Assembly (NCBI GenBank): GCA_013399115.1
Contig: VXAA01000961.1
Location: 311,354-375,353 of the forward strand
Reading direction: 5' to 3'
DNA from: Anseranas semipalmata
Taxonomy: Eukaryota > Chordata > Aves > Anseriformes > Anseranatidae
DNA length: 64,000 nucleotides
In this document: one piece after another, positions 23,603-36,190 of the stretch
How positions within the stretch are numbered: the first letter of the stretch is position 1
Layout of the letters: the number at the start of each line of letters is the position of its first letter
Made by a program: the position numbers and the translations under genes
The notes under the pieces: generated by a model
Told to the model about the DNA's origin: nothing
Database searches by the model: none
What the model saw: the letters and a program-made list of their open reading frames with translations, nothing else

Positions 23603-26600
23603 GACAAAACCTGTTAGCTAGCATTGCACTAGAAGCTTGACTCTTGAGTATATGGACTTTCCTTCTGTATCTCGCTATTTGGGTTTCCACAGTAATGTGT
23701 ATTATTGAAGACAATATGCTTAAAATACTTTGTGCACCGTTCCTGTAACTCCTTGAAACACGGATAATACTTCTGAATGCACACAATGCATAAAGTAGAC
23801 CCTAGAACACTAAAATGAGCAAGTAAGAAGACAAAGTTAATGCTTCACTTTGCTGAGAGCTGCCAGTGAATACTCTCACACAATCAGGTAACTTGTTACA
23901 TTATTCATAGGTAAGAGTAAATCATGCTTTGAATTCATTCCAATCTTTTTTCCTTTTGACAAATCATTGCTTAATTGTAACTTCTTACAAGAAGGCACTC
24001 ATCTTTTTAGCACACGTTAATGTTTCACAAATAGAGGAGTGCAGAGATTCCCCTCTAAAATTTCTACCTGAAAGAGAACAAGTGAAAATCGTTCAACTAG
24101 AGACTGTAGTAATCCTAAGACTAAGCATAGGGGAACAACGGGAAATAAATTAAACAGCAGGGTCCACGTATTCTTCAGCATCGTTGTACAATGTAGCAGT
24201 GTTGTGGTAACCCTGACCCTGGCATTTGTCAATGTTCTTGTTGCTTTGTCCTGTATTCCACAGTGATATTTGCTAGTAATGCATTAACAGAATTCACATT
24301 CCCAAAGCATGGAAACACTTTTTTTAGCTCCTGACATTACAGACGTATCTTGAATCAACAGAGTTCGCCACTTACTCGATAATCAGAAATACTGTGGAAG
24401 GTAATAGCTTCACAGCAAATGACTTTACATAATTTGATAATCACTAGGTCCCAGGCATTATTCTTACTGTTAATCCATTCTGATTTGTTTTCCATTTCTA
24501 GCATATTTATCATCACATTATTGTCCAAAGGTTCTTCTTGATCTTTGGTTTTCAGAGCCCCGCTGTACATTTTATTGCTCGCANTCAGTTGAAATGCTAG
24601 GCTTAAAGAACATATTTCACCTTTACTGTGCTTGGAGAGTTTCCTGGGCACTCCTCTGTTATCTTTCCATTTTTCAATCCTCATGGTAAGTCAAAGAGAG
24701 CATGTGAATGTAACTCCCCTCTCTGGGGTGATAATGATTAGATTTCACTTCACTTCCAAGCCTGGCTACAAATACAGAATGCCTCTTCTTTTGACAGCTG
24801 ACATTTATTGAATACATGTCAGAATGCTTTGAAAATAGTTTATTATTCAGTGCTTGTGCTTTCTGTGCTTCTTGGATATTAAGGGTTGTCAGATTCAACA
24901 GCTTTTGGACAGTAGACAAAGCTAACTGCTAGCCGACCTGCATTTCCTTCCACTTTGTTTTAACATAAGTGTCTTCATTCTGTTATTATTTCCCATGTGA
25001 GAGTTACACCCTGGAGATGCCCTCAGGCCCTGCAGCAGGTGAGGAGAGGGAAGAGTGACCACAGAGCAGCACTGAGCCCTGTGCACACCCCTGGGGACAG
25101 GCAGAACAGCCCAAAATGACCCCTTTGCTTGGGGCTTTCTGCCTGGAATTCCCGTGACACGCTTCCACACCTGTCATAGGTGTGTAGGAAATGAGACTTT
25201 GGGAGCTGGGGGAGGTTTCCCTGTGACAAGGTGGCAAGGATCAGCACTTGGGCCTTGAGCTCGGCATAGGGCTTTTTGCTGGCAGTGAGGCGGGAAGCGC
25301 AGGCAACTGCAGCAGAGCTAAGTAATCTCTGATGAGGCTCCTCCTGTCCACCTTTGAATAAAGCTGAAACATCTGGAGCTGAGCTACATAAAGCTTCAGA
25401 CCTACAGGTGACCCTGTAGGATGACTCTCTCCACTGACACCAAAGCACAGGTGACATTCTAGTCTGTGGGTGACCTGAGCAGTGAAAGGCACCCACCATC
25501 CCTGCTGGTCGTGTGGCAGCTGGGCTACGAGCTGGGTTGCTCAGTCAATGGGTTACCTCTGAGTCACGGGAGGAGAAGGCATCTGCTCTCTTACGCCTTC
25601 AGAGTGGCTGTAGGTTTGCCAGCCCGATGCTTCATTTCCCTTTCTAGTGAATGCAGATCTCCCTGTGTTATACACAGACTCCCGGCCATGTTTGGGAATG
25701 TGTGGCCATTAAAGACACCCAGAAAGATAGGTAGAGCTTTAAACTGTTGACATTTGTTTTGGCAAAGGTTCTTTCAGCCTAAATGAGACCTTTGTTTCAG
25801 CTGACAATCCAACAGAAGGCTTGCCTGTACTTTACATGCTTGACATTTTTTGTGGCTAAACCCCATTTTACGTGATAGCAATATATCATCAGGAGACTAT
25901 GGAGCTTTTTTCCTTGACCTTCTGTACTTCCTGTTCTCATTTTTATAAGTCATTTCAAATGTTGCTGCTGGTTATGTTCCATTTCTATTCAACATGTCTC
26001 TCATGCCGTTGTCACTCAAACTGGCTAACTATGAAACTGAAAATCAAGATTTTTCTTTCTCAATGAAAGTGCATTTTAAGCTTATCACTTATTAATGGAA
26101 ATTCCAGCATTACCTGCAATATACTCTTCCTTTTTCTGTCTTATTACATGGTATATGCAAGTTGCAAGCAACTGCTCAAGAAGGGCTTTTCCCTCAGTAC
26201 AACCGATCATAATTTGTGATTTCTCTGGACTTCAGGTTAATTCTGTCACTTTCTTTGATAAACTGTGACATAACGATCACCAACCAAGTGAGGGCGTTGC
26301 ATTCACAGCCTCGGAGGTCCCTATGGCTTTGCTTTCTATCAGTTTTTGAAGCGAATGGTGTCACAGCCGTGGTCACACCACTTTCTGGCAGGAAGGGCTG
26401 AACACCCTCTCTCCTCTCCTCCTCCCCTCGTTCCTAAGCCAGAGATGCGAAGAGACTCTTCCTCCAGGCCTGCTTGTCATTACTCGTTGTCTGCAAGTCT
26501 GATACAAATGCCCATTCACCTGAGGGATGAGAGTCTAAAGGTGACAGCTTCATTACCCAAAGACCTTCAACTGACAGGCAAGTCTGTCACTAAATACAGC

Positions 26601-27759
26601 ATTTTATATCTTCTGCCACAGTCATTCATTTTGCCATAATTGTACCATTAGGCAAGGTATTAAAAATGGACTTCATTTATGTTACAAACAGAAGATTTAT
26701 CGCTGCACGTACCGGAGACCTTCACGGAGCGGTGAACAACACAAGCATTGTCCTTGCAGAAACAATCTGAAGGGTCAGTGGGTCTCCACAGAGGACCCTG
26801 TAGGGAACAGGACCTCCATCGGCTGTGCTCAGACTGATCTGTTTCCTCAAAGCTCCTTTAAGTGGAAGAGAAACATCCTCCCTGGATGCGTGTTGGACAG
26901 GGGAGTGTCCTCCCTCCTTCTCCATTTGTCCTCCCTCCTGGAGGTGGGCAGATTTGGACGGTGTTGTGCCGCTAGTGTAGGAGCCCGTCCCACTTCATGC
27001 CTCGCAGACGTTCGTTTGCTACTAACTGCTCATCCTTGCTGGGCTCACGCTGGCTAGGCGAGTAGGGCACAAAGCGTGAAATCGCCACACCGAGGTCTGA
27101 CCGTAAGAGGACTGAACACAGTGGACAGGAGAGAAGAGCCTGGGAAGACCTGCCTGGAGATGTCTATGGGAAAATGAACATCTGGCCTAGAGAAGGACGA
27201 GCTAGACCCGGGTGAAACTTCCCAGGTTAAACCTGATTTATCTCACTTAAAAGCATTATATCGAGTGGTTGTGACTTTTATTTTTCTTTGAAACAGCTGG
27301 GGTTTTCCCAAGATAACCCACTCATGGCCAAATCACTGGGGTTATATTTAGTGTTTTACTGAAAGTGCCTAGGCAGAGAGATGCCTGTAGAGCATGTTAT
27401 ATTATGACTAAAATATGTCAGTAACAGTTGGCTGAATCAGAAACTAAAATATCCACATACTTTGCTGGAGACTGTCAAGAGAGCTATCGCCCAGGACGTG
27501 GTTTGCACAGTCACCCCTGAAACAACCTGAGCTATGTGACTATCTACCATGTATAGCTTTGGCCTGTATTTTTAAACAAAGCTTTAATTTTCTTCATGTT
27601 TTCGGAGTGCCAAGATCTTCATGGCTCCACACACCAAATGAACGCAAGTAAAGGTCTCTTTCGCTGAGGTTTCCTTTGCCTGTGCATACTTGGGAATGTT
27701 GGTTTGTGGTTGTGCTGGGCAAAGATACAAAGAAAAGGGACAAGCCTGGCACCCATGCT
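23603..27759. other. Noncoding stretch, AT-rich at 23900-24900, with one ambiguous base
   Basis: A single N lies at 24584. Two consecutive minus-strand frames (24674-24919, 81 codons; 24355-24684, 109 codons) overlap by about 11 bases and have a Lys/Glu/Asn-rich composition. Neither matches a family I recognise, and they lie in AT-rich DNA. The 158-codon minus frame at 25023-25499 is also unrecognised. A roughly 21-base CTCCCTCC-type duplication lies near 26908-26940. Confidence 0.5.
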
Positions 27760-27788
27760 GGGCGGGGAGCGGGAGGGGAGGCTGGGGG
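27760..27788 (+). other. G-quadruplex-type run
   Basis: Five G-tracts (27760-27762, 27764-27767, 27771-27773, 27775-27778, 27784-27788) have short loops of 1, 3, 1 and 5 bases. This is a strong fit to the canonical pattern on the plus strand. It stands in otherwise ordinary DNA. Confidence 0.6.
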
Positions 27789-30461
27789 AACGGCTGGGCA
27801 GGCACCGGCCTCGCTGTGTACGGTAGATGTGGGTGAACAAAATGGCAGTAAGCCTGCGTGAGCACACGGGGCTAGTCACGGAGGTGAGCTAGCTGCACTA
27901 ACGCAGCCCGAATCTGTCCAGCAGCCATTTCTCAGGTAACCGACATTTTGGAGCTCAGCTATCAATATTGGAATTTTTAAGCAAGAAAAGGCGTATAGTG
28001 AGGTCCCCCTGTGATATGCAGGAAGCCCTCCTGGGGCAGGCACCCTAGTGTTGGTGTATGCTTCTGCCAGTGAAGCTATGAGGTTACCTCTGTGAGTATG
28101 AGCCGGGCTTCTTGCCTGTGCCAAGAAGAGCACTAGGTGCACTGTGTGCCTGAAAATAAGGACCTTCAAGTGATCTTAAAGGTCAAGACCGTGTAGACTG
28201 TCAGAGGACTTAGTCTCAAAGGCACTGCAGTGGGAGGGTTGTGGGGGTGCTATAAACAGGCTGAGCCAGCCCTCTGCCATGATAGCAACCACATCATGTA
28301 AGACCCTATAAAATTCAGCAAGCTTACTCTTAAATTAGCTAGATTTCTGGTCCCACCCTTCTGCTGTAAAAGGCTGTTGTAAAATATGTTAAATGTCATG
28401 CATCCTAGCAAACAAACTCAGGTGAACTGAGCAGCAGGAAATTCTGTGCATCTCCTACGGTTTGCTGAAAGTAATGTTTAGAGGGACGACAGCTCCAGCA
28501 TCCTGCCTGCCCAGGGAAATGTGTCATTTCCAAGGAGCTACAGGGAGGATTGTTGTCACAGAAAACTGCCCTCTTGGCTGTGCTCCAAGCCTTTAAGACT
28601 AAGACCTTCGTCTAGATCAAAGTCACTCTGTAGAAACACACACTTGGCGTGCAAGGTAGCAGAATTTCGGAGAAGCAATGGGCAGGGTGTTCAGTCATTG
28701 ACTCTAACAGTAGCACAGCTGTCTCAGACATTGCTGCTTGGCTCCTTGCTGCTCACTGAGGACAAACCCAGGCCTGGATATGCAACCAGAAGCCAGTTCC
28801 GGAGCTTAGAGGTGGGTTGGTGACTTCCCAGATGTGTCTGCTACAGGACCCTGCTCCACCTGGGTTCCTGTGCGTGAGGGTCAGATGCAGCTTAGGGCTG
28901 ATGCAGCAGAGCCAGCTTTCCAACATGCTCCTATTATATGACTGTTCTGTTTTGGCCAGGCTGTATTCAATGGCACCGTGGGTTTATTCCTAGCAGGAGC
29001 AGAAAATAATTGTATGAGTAAGGTGTCCTTTGGCAGTTCAATCCTGTTTGTTTACAGGGAATTGCACACAAGCTTGCGTCCCCAAACAACCTGGACGTGA
29101 ACAGCGCACAGTTGTGTTGCTCACTCTTTCCAAGGCTGCTTTTCCTCTCATCTCTGCTTGCCCAAATTTTCTGTCTCCAGGAGATCTGTCTCAGGGCAAC
29201 TCTCTCCATTACTTTTTTCTTATTTTTCCTGGCTTCCAGCCTCTAATACACTTCAGCAGCCAACCTGCTTTCCTCAGCACTTGCAACCCACTCCATCAGG
29301 CCATGTTTTAGTTCCTGATGATTTTTCATGCCATGCATTATGTAAGTTCCTACCGTTTTTAGCTATCACAGCCTTAGAGGGTTTCCTTCCAACCTGGAGA
29401 AACTATACACAGATTTTCCACTGTTTTTAATGAGGCCTGTGCCATCTATCTATAGAAGGCTATTTAATTTCAGCTTGAACTGGCCCCTATTAGAGTAGCA
29501 AGATACACTTATAATCGCTTGCAAAGATGGTAACTAGTAAGGGCCAGATCCACCAGGACTCAGGAGAAAGTTTACAGTGAAAAATTATTGTGAAATAAGC
29601 AGAAGTATGTATTGCTGCATGCTAATTATTCTGAACTTCCTCCTCCGTTGTTCCTAACATGCAGTGAGTTCAAAGAGGTTTATTCAGTTCTGGAACTTCA
29701 AGTGCCTAAAATGATATTCTCTGCAACCTGTTCAACTTCCATAGCTCCACCTAAGCCAGGAATTTCCTAATTTCAGGAGTTGCTTTCATTTTCTTCCCTA
29801 TTTCATCCAAACACCTAAAGTGCTACTTCTGAGCATGCTGTGGCAAAGCTCAGCCTTGACAGTGCAGAGCAGCTCAGCACCTACCTAAAGCTGAAGCGCC
29901 TGCGCGTGGGAAACCAGGTTCTTCACACCCGTACCCGCACAGGGGACACCATCTGCTCCGAGCACGCCTCGCGCCCACGGGACTGGCTCCGTACAAAGGC
30001 GTTCCTGCTCCCTCTCCCTCGGCACCTTTCTCTGTGCAGATGATGACAGCTGGGCCAGGGAGAGAAGGAGCCACCTGCTAAGCTGGGTGACAGAAGCACT
30101 TTGAGACCTAAATTGCCCATGTAGCTCTGATTTTCTGAATTAGACAGAGACACTTGGTAATGTAGGGTATTATACTACTAATCATGTACAGGTAGCTGAT
30201 AAAGGCCTGATGCAAGGTAGTATGGATTTGCCAGAAATACGTTCTTCCATGCATTTCTGTGTTAACAGATTGCTGAGAGAGTGCAACGTGTTAGTGATTA
30301 TGCAGCTAAGGGGAAGTGAAGCAGACACTTATTAAACTTCTTAAGATGTTTCTCTTACCAGTCAATAAAGTGCTGATTCTCACCGTCTTTTCCATAACCA
30401 AGAGAATTGTTGTTCACTAATTCTCAGTTACCCGATAATATAGGATTTACACTTTGCAGAG
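27789..30461. other. Single-copy noncoding stretch with a small CpG patch near 29880-30010
   Basis: The segment 29880-30010 holds about 13 CpG by eye, including GCGCGTGGG and CTCGCGCCC, and stands out from its flanks. The frames there (67 codons plus, 66 and 76 codons minus) look like GC by-products. Nothing else is recognised. Confidence 0.45.
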
Positions 30462-30528
30462 GTTTTTGGTTGGTTGGTTGGTTTGTGTTTTTGTTGTTGT
30501 TGTTGTTGTTTGTTTGTTTTGTTTTGTG
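30462..30528 (+). repeat. T/G-rich compound simple repeat: (TTGG)n, (TTG)n, (TTTG)n
   Basis: Runs of GGTT, then TTG, then TTTG/GTTTT follow one another over about 65 bases. The tract lies only about 20 bases upstream of the (TG)n tract, so the two form one T/G-rich domain. Confidence 0.9.
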
Positions 30529-30548
30529 CAGTCAACACTTTACAGAGA

Positions 30549-30549
<1 letters not shown>

Positions 30550-30590
<41 letters not shown>

Positions 30591-30597
30591 TGTGTGC
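30550..30597 (+). repeat. (TG)n dinucleotide microsatellite
   Basis: About 18 uninterrupted TG units are followed by a TTTG interruption and three more units. Alternating purine-pyrimidine DNA of this length can adopt Z-DNA. The perfect core makes length polymorphism likely. Confidence 0.97.
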
Positions 30598-33024
30598 AGT
30601 CATTTGATGATTTCTGGAGAGGCAGCTGAATGCAGGTGAAGGTGAGAGCTAGCTGTAGGCCAGGCAAGTAGGAGGCAGAAAATTTCATTCCAAGCAGCCT
30701 GCAATGACCTGAGGAAAGGGCTCTGCCTACGTCATGAGTAATGCAGCATAACAGGAGCAGATCTGCAGAGTGGAACAGCTCGTGCTGAAAACCTGACATC
30801 CACATTCTGTGCCTTTTAGGGGGGTTACTTAAGATGAGCTCCTGGCTGGTTCAGTGGACTGAACATGCACTTGTGGTTCCAACACATCAGACGTGCTTGT
30901 GGAGCACACCTTGCTGTTTAATTTAATCTGAAAAGAGTCTACTTTACAGGCTCCAAGGCTGCTACACCATGTGCGGTAAGTGGGGACAACTGGACAATTT
31001 GCTTCAAAAGCACATTCCTCACCTAAAACACTAATGTAGATACGGCAAAAGAATGCCTGAAATAATGGATTAAATTTAAACTGAGAGAAGCAAAGTTATC
31101 CTTGCATGATGTGTAAGAAGAATGAAGGTGCAAGTTCACAATAAATTGCAGCTGACAGGGAAAATAAAAAAAAAAAAAACAAGCAGTATGCAGTTTCTTC
31201 TTTCTGCATGCCTCTGCTTCTTTCCTGGCAGACCACAAAGGAAGCTTGGGTGCTTAGCTCTGCATTCTGGACTTCACTGAAGAAGCCAGCCAGCCAGAAC
31301 TTAGATATTGCAATGCAGCCTTGCAGCATCTAATAATAAGAAATTTTGCTTTAAATTAAACATTACCCACCACACATTTCAAATAGGGGAGAGCCAGATT
31401 TTGCTTTCAGTTATTCCGAATGCATACCAGCACAAGATTTTTTTCTATAAATATTCAAATAAACCATATTCATTGAATTAGTTTCCCTTCCACTCTTTCT
31501 ATTTACTTCTATTTGCTATCAAAAGTTCCATTATGGATTCAGCTCAGTTTTTCCCTGAAGGCTGTAGCCACAATAATATTGCTTGATGTAAATAGGTTGT
31601 GGTGACTGAATTTTTTACTCCAGCAAGCATATTGCTTGGAACATGCTGCTCACTCCCATGGTCCAAAAACTGTGAAGGGATGACTCATACCTGACAACTG
31701 CTACTGATCTCATTTCCCTTACTCACACCCCCCAGTTTGTGTACAGTTCTATTTTGAATAGTAGGATGTGTGAACGTGCCTTCAGTCTTTCTTTTCCAGC
31801 CTCAGGAGCAAAGAAGGGATTTTCTTTCTGTTAGCGGGCTGGTGCTCATCTCACGAACGAACGTGGAGTCCCTTTACAACAGCACAATGAAAGTTTTAAC
31901 TTCAGTTTACCCCACAGCAGCTGTGTGTGGTATTTTCAGAACGGCTTCCTGAGCATTTTCGAGATAGATGACCAGGTGGAACTGCACCAGCCTGGATTTC
32001 AAGCAGTGACATGTCTGCGTTACCCACTCTGAGCCGGTGGCCTCTGTGCACCAGGTTCTGCACGCGCACGACGTCCTTCCGTCCTGGGATGTAACCAGAG
32101 CACTCTTGTGGTCTTCCCCTGTTAAAATCAACCACAAAGGTTTCATGCCTCAGTAATGCTCCTCAGGCCACGTCTACTTGAGTGGTTCTCCCTTTGCCTT
32201 CCATTTAGCACCGAGCATGTACTTTGCAGTCTCCACTGTCATCCTATAGCTAAGCAGTCATTTTTCTATTAAAATTTCAATAAAATCTTTAGCAAAAGCT
32301 TTCATCATCCAGGTTAAGAGAAGGTAAACAGGTTCTCTTGGAATAAGGCACGGTTAACTGGTGCTCCTTATCCCAGGTAGTTTGCCATGCTGGCAAAGTC
32401 AAGCCTTTTTCATTAGGGAGGAAGAAATGAGAATTCACGCTTTTTCCAGGGAAGCTGCATTAATATTGTAAAATCCACAACAGGACTATCTAGGCCTTAG
32501 TGCATAACAGGAAAGTACTATTTGTATCAATGAAGTCCAAGTCCAAGGAGAGAAGTCATCACGAGGAGGTCAGAGACCTTATTCTTGCACATTTCTAGGG
32601 TCTACACACTTCTGAATGTGGATGCCTCACGTCATGTACCGGCCCTGCAGCATTCGTGCAGGTCTGTGGAAAAACGTTGCTGTCACTGTCTGTCATACCA
32701 GGTCTTCACCATAACCACATCTGACCACGTCCGTCTTCTTCCGCTTCAAGATGAACTTGATAGTGAAACTTGCAGAAAGGTGTCTGAAAGGGGACGTAGG
32801 AGGAACATTCAGAGGAAGGAGATGGAAAGAGCTGTGGTGGTCACAAGCTGACACTGCAGCACCAGCTCATCTCCTGTCCATGCTGCTCGGAGGCAAACCT
32901 GTGACCTAGAAGCTAACACAGGCCCAACCCAGACGGTGAGGAAAAGAAGGAATATATTTTTGAAAAAGCTAAGTGCATACACCACACCTGCACCACATTG
33001 CCAATTCATAGTGCAGACACACTC
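30598..33024. other. Single-copy noncoding stretch
   Basis: An A-run lies at about 31166-31179. A small hairpin (GGAATAAGG with CCTTATCCC, plus CAC with GTG) lies at about 32341-32376. No repeat family or exon is recognised. Confidence 0.5.
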
Positions 33025-33113
33025 ATAGAATCATAGAATATCCCAGTTGGAAGGGACCCACAAGGATCATTGAGTCCAACTCCTGGGTCCCCATAGGACC
33101 ACCCCAAAACCAC
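33025..33113 (-). mobile_element. Short CR1 LINE 3' end, antisense
   Basis: The plus strand reads ATAGAATCATAGAATATCCC and then the complement of the CR1 'agttggactc...gggtccc' tail, down to 'ccccataggaccaccccaaaa'. Two tail octamers remain. The pentamer CACTC occurs immediately before (33020-33024) and after (33114-33118), so it is a possible short target-site duplication, though five bases could be chance. The tail resembles the same subfamily as the copy at 53273. Confidence 0.93.
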
Positions 33114-33118
33114 CACTC

Positions 33119-33510
33119 TAGGGCCCAGAAATTTATTTTTCTGTTGCTAAAGCAGCCACTGTGCCTAGCGCCAGTATGACAACATACTTCCCCTTCACCT
33201 GATCCTTTGCAACAACACTGTTATGAGCCCAACACCTGGCAGACAAGCTGTGAAGTCTTTTTTTTTTTTAATAGAAGATCCAGTGTTGCACATCAGAAGG
33301 GTCATTGTATATGTAGGCAGCCCGAGGATGGGTTGCCCTCACCAAGTGTGGCCACAGGGGACTGAGCTACAGGCATCCTATAGTAAGCAAGGTGGACATG
33401 GAGAGTACACAGCAGTGAACAAGCTCTGTAGCAGCTTGCTCCTTGAGTGTGGCCCAGGAAATATAAATACAGCCTGAGTGACTATGGGCAAGGTCTTCTT
33501 AGCCCTGCAG
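33119..33510. other. Noncoding spacer
   Basis: Holds a T-run at about 33258-33269 and no recognisable element. A frame of 84 codons (33223-33477) has no similarity I know. Confidence 0.5.
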
Positions 33511-33573
33511 GAAAAGGTAAGGGAAGAACTGGAGAAGGTAAGAAGAACTGGGAAAAGGTAAGAGAAGATATAA
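33511..33573 (+). repeat. Three imperfect 20-21 base purine-rich repeats, each with a GTAAG splice-donor match
   Basis: Units of the form GGAAAAGGTAAGGGAAGAACT recur with spacing of 21 and then 20 bases. Each contains AAG|GTAAG, a near-ideal 5' splice-site sequence, with cuts predicted after 33516, 33537 and 33557. The surrounding GAA-rich sequence also resembles exonic splicing enhancers. No supporting acceptor upstream or open conserved exon is evident. Confidence 0.7.
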
Positions 33574-36190
33574 GAAGACACCAAGGAGGACCTAAAGAGA
33601 GTAATGCACTGAAAGCTGTGCTACAAACAATATTAAAAAGATTAAAGAAAACTGGTGTGAAGTTCAGGCTTTAGAAAAATATCAGCAGAGGCCGTGGTGA
33701 GAGCTCATTGCACAAAATGGAGCACGGGGGAGCCACACTTAAAAGATTCATGCTGCTATTAGAAGAGATTTCCCTGTCCTGTGAAGTTTATTAAATATCC
33801 AGTTTTAGACCAGTGATAAGGTCAGACGTTAGTACCCAGCTCCTATATTAATATTTAATACTTATTGACTCCCATTCTCATGTATCAGGGGAACATGCTG
33901 GAACCTGTCATAAAAATTACATGGGGATATGGCACATAAATATGGGAAAGACTAACAGTAGTACTAATTTCTTTATTGCCTGAAACCAGATTCACTTGCT
34001 TCTTGCCTGCAGCTTAGCAGGACCTGCAGGACATGACAATGCTTATTCTCGGCACGGCACGCTGCCGCACGTAGGGAAAGGCTACGGCTTTCTTGGTGCT
34101 CCTCAGCTGCTGCGGCTGTGGTGGTGCCATTTGGAGCAAAGACACAAGCAGAGGAGCGTGACTTCCAGCCAACGCTGCCAGTTTACAGCATTGGCTTTTT
34201 TCTCCAAAACTAAAATAACCTGATGCCAAATACGGACCTCAAGATCCCCTTTAAACTGCTCTGCTGCCAAAAAAGAGAATGCTGTCCAGCAGTACAGCTT
34301 CAGTTACCAACAAATTAATGAACACAGAATTACAGATATCTGATTATTGTTAGACAACTGTGATTGTGACTAATTGTTATACACATAAGCTGTCCCATGC
34401 TACTGGCATTTGCTGAAGTTGCCCCCAAAATGTGTATAGCCAGTGACTAACCACTTCACTGTATCTGCTTACGGTAAAAATGAAAACCTTTTAAATACAT
34501 GTAAAACAGAGTTCAGCCCTCATATTTTCAGGGAAAGGGGGAAGCATACCTAGAGATCATGCACACCAGCTGGTGATAAGTGGACATCTTGTGAATCAAG
34601 GCCTCAGTGTGCCAGATGTGAAAAAGCCTATGAAGATGAAAGCTTCAGGAAACTACAAAGGTGAGAAGAACGAAATGTTACGCTATACATGTATTTTTAC
34701 ACACTGTAACCTCAGAAAGACAGGATAAAGTAGAAATGAGTAGTGAGCTTTGGCATGACAAAATGAGCTTGGAGGTGCTACACATACGTTAGTGATCTGC
34801 AAAAGAGGGTCATGTACAACAGCTGAGGTGTCAACTTTTACCAGGTAACTAATTTTGTACATAGATGTCCTCAGAGAGGACTAACTTCTAAATTAGCTGG
34901 GAGACCTGCGTGAAACATAGTATGGTGAGAGACTGGAAAGGTTAACCTGAACTAATTCCAAAACTGTAATAAAATAAAATGCAAGTATTTAGCTGAATGT
35001 AGTGCTTCTAATAAAGCCATACTGGTAGCTTTTCATAGCAATGTCCTCTCTGTGCAGGATGGATGCTTTATACACAAGTTTTTTCAGACACATGTTTTTC
35101 CTGCATACTACTTATATTAATACTAATAATAGTAATAATAAATATAACAACAGCAAAGTAAGAATAGCTTTTCTGCCATCCATACTGATTCCTTCCCTCT
35201 ACATTTTATTGAACAAGACACGGGAACAGCATCACCTGAGCTGTGTGTCCTTATTCTCTCTCCTGCCTTCAAATCATGGAGTAGGTTGAAGTCAGCTCTT
35301 TTAAAAAGCCAACAGAGCTTATGGCAATGCTATTCTTCCGACTGTAGCTCTGCTGCAGGTCCAGGCAGACACGATGAGATCATAACCAGTAGTCACAAGC
35401 ACTTACTGTTTGTCTTGATTTCTTGAGCGCTCTATCATTCATCTTAACACCATCAAGGAAGAACAGATACGGGGTCCCATCTATGCTTGTTTTTTTTCTT
35501 TTTTTTTTTTTTTTTTTTTTCAGTTAGCTTAAGTCGCCAGCTCCTGGAAGTAACTGATTAGATGGGAATCTCAGCTTTCATTTTGTCTTCACTTCTTTCA
35601 TCTTCACTGAAAGACTTTGAAACACAGCACCAAACGCTCAAAGAAATGAGAACAAATAACCCCCAAAATTTCTTATATCTTAAGAGCTTAAGTAACGGTT
35701 TTGAGGTCTGATTTGTTATTTGGGTTAGAACTTATGAAACCAAAAAGCCTTTCAATTCAAACAAATACAGCAGCTGTAATTACTGAGAAACTTGTGCAGA
35801 GATCACCTTCAGGTTGGGCACATGTGTCTTGAGGCTATGTGCATTTATATATATGTACGTACATGCAAACATATGAATGAATGTGTGTACAGCTTTTCCT
35901 GGAAGGTTGCTTCCATTGAAGCCAGTCATCACCATGTAAGACAGGGCAGGGTTAATCATAATTTTACAATTGGTATGTTGTGTATGGCCGTAGCTACGTG
36001 CTCTCCACAAGTATCTGAAGGGAGAGCTGTACAGAGCCTGGCTAGACATGGTGTGCACAATTTACATGGCAATGAGCCCCCACCAGGCCTTGAACAATGG
36101 CCATTGTCACCCTCTGAAGGGCTGCAAGGTGCTAAATTCACTCGCCCGGGCTGCAGGGTGGGAGCTCCGTCCTTTCATTTCAGGGAGTGC
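33574..36190. other. Noncoding stretch, AT-rich in the middle
   Basis: Includes short ATA/AATA runs (35109-35155), a T-run (35488-35520) and an alternating purine-pyrimidine stretch (about 35845-35885). The plus-strand frame of 133 codons at 35792-36193 is not recognisable. Confidence 0.5.
35488..35520 (+). repeat. Poly(T) run
   Basis: About 33 bases of T with a single C interruption, followed directly by CAG. Read on the minus strand it is a poly(A), which could be the tail of an old minus-strand retrocopy, but no body is recognised on the left. Read on the plus strand it imitates a splice acceptor. Confidence 0.9.

Noticed and set aside
23401..23786. Minus-strand Lys/Arg/Glu-rich 'proteins' of 68 and 116 residues
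   Set aside because: They are pure translations of the (TTCC)n/(TTTC)n repeat.
24355..24919. Two adjoining minus-strand frames as a possible split gene
   Set aside because: The DNA is AT-rich, there is no similarity to a known protein, and I see no splice sites that would join them convincingly.
30407..30805. Frames with Val-Cys and Thr-His repeats
   Set aside because: They are translations of the (TG)n and (TTG)n microsatellites.
32341..32376. Small hairpin beginning TAAGGCACGG, like the start of miR-124
   Set aside because: Only the first nine bases agree with miR-124. The stem is about 12 base pairs, short for a precursor, and such stems are expected by chance in 64 kb.
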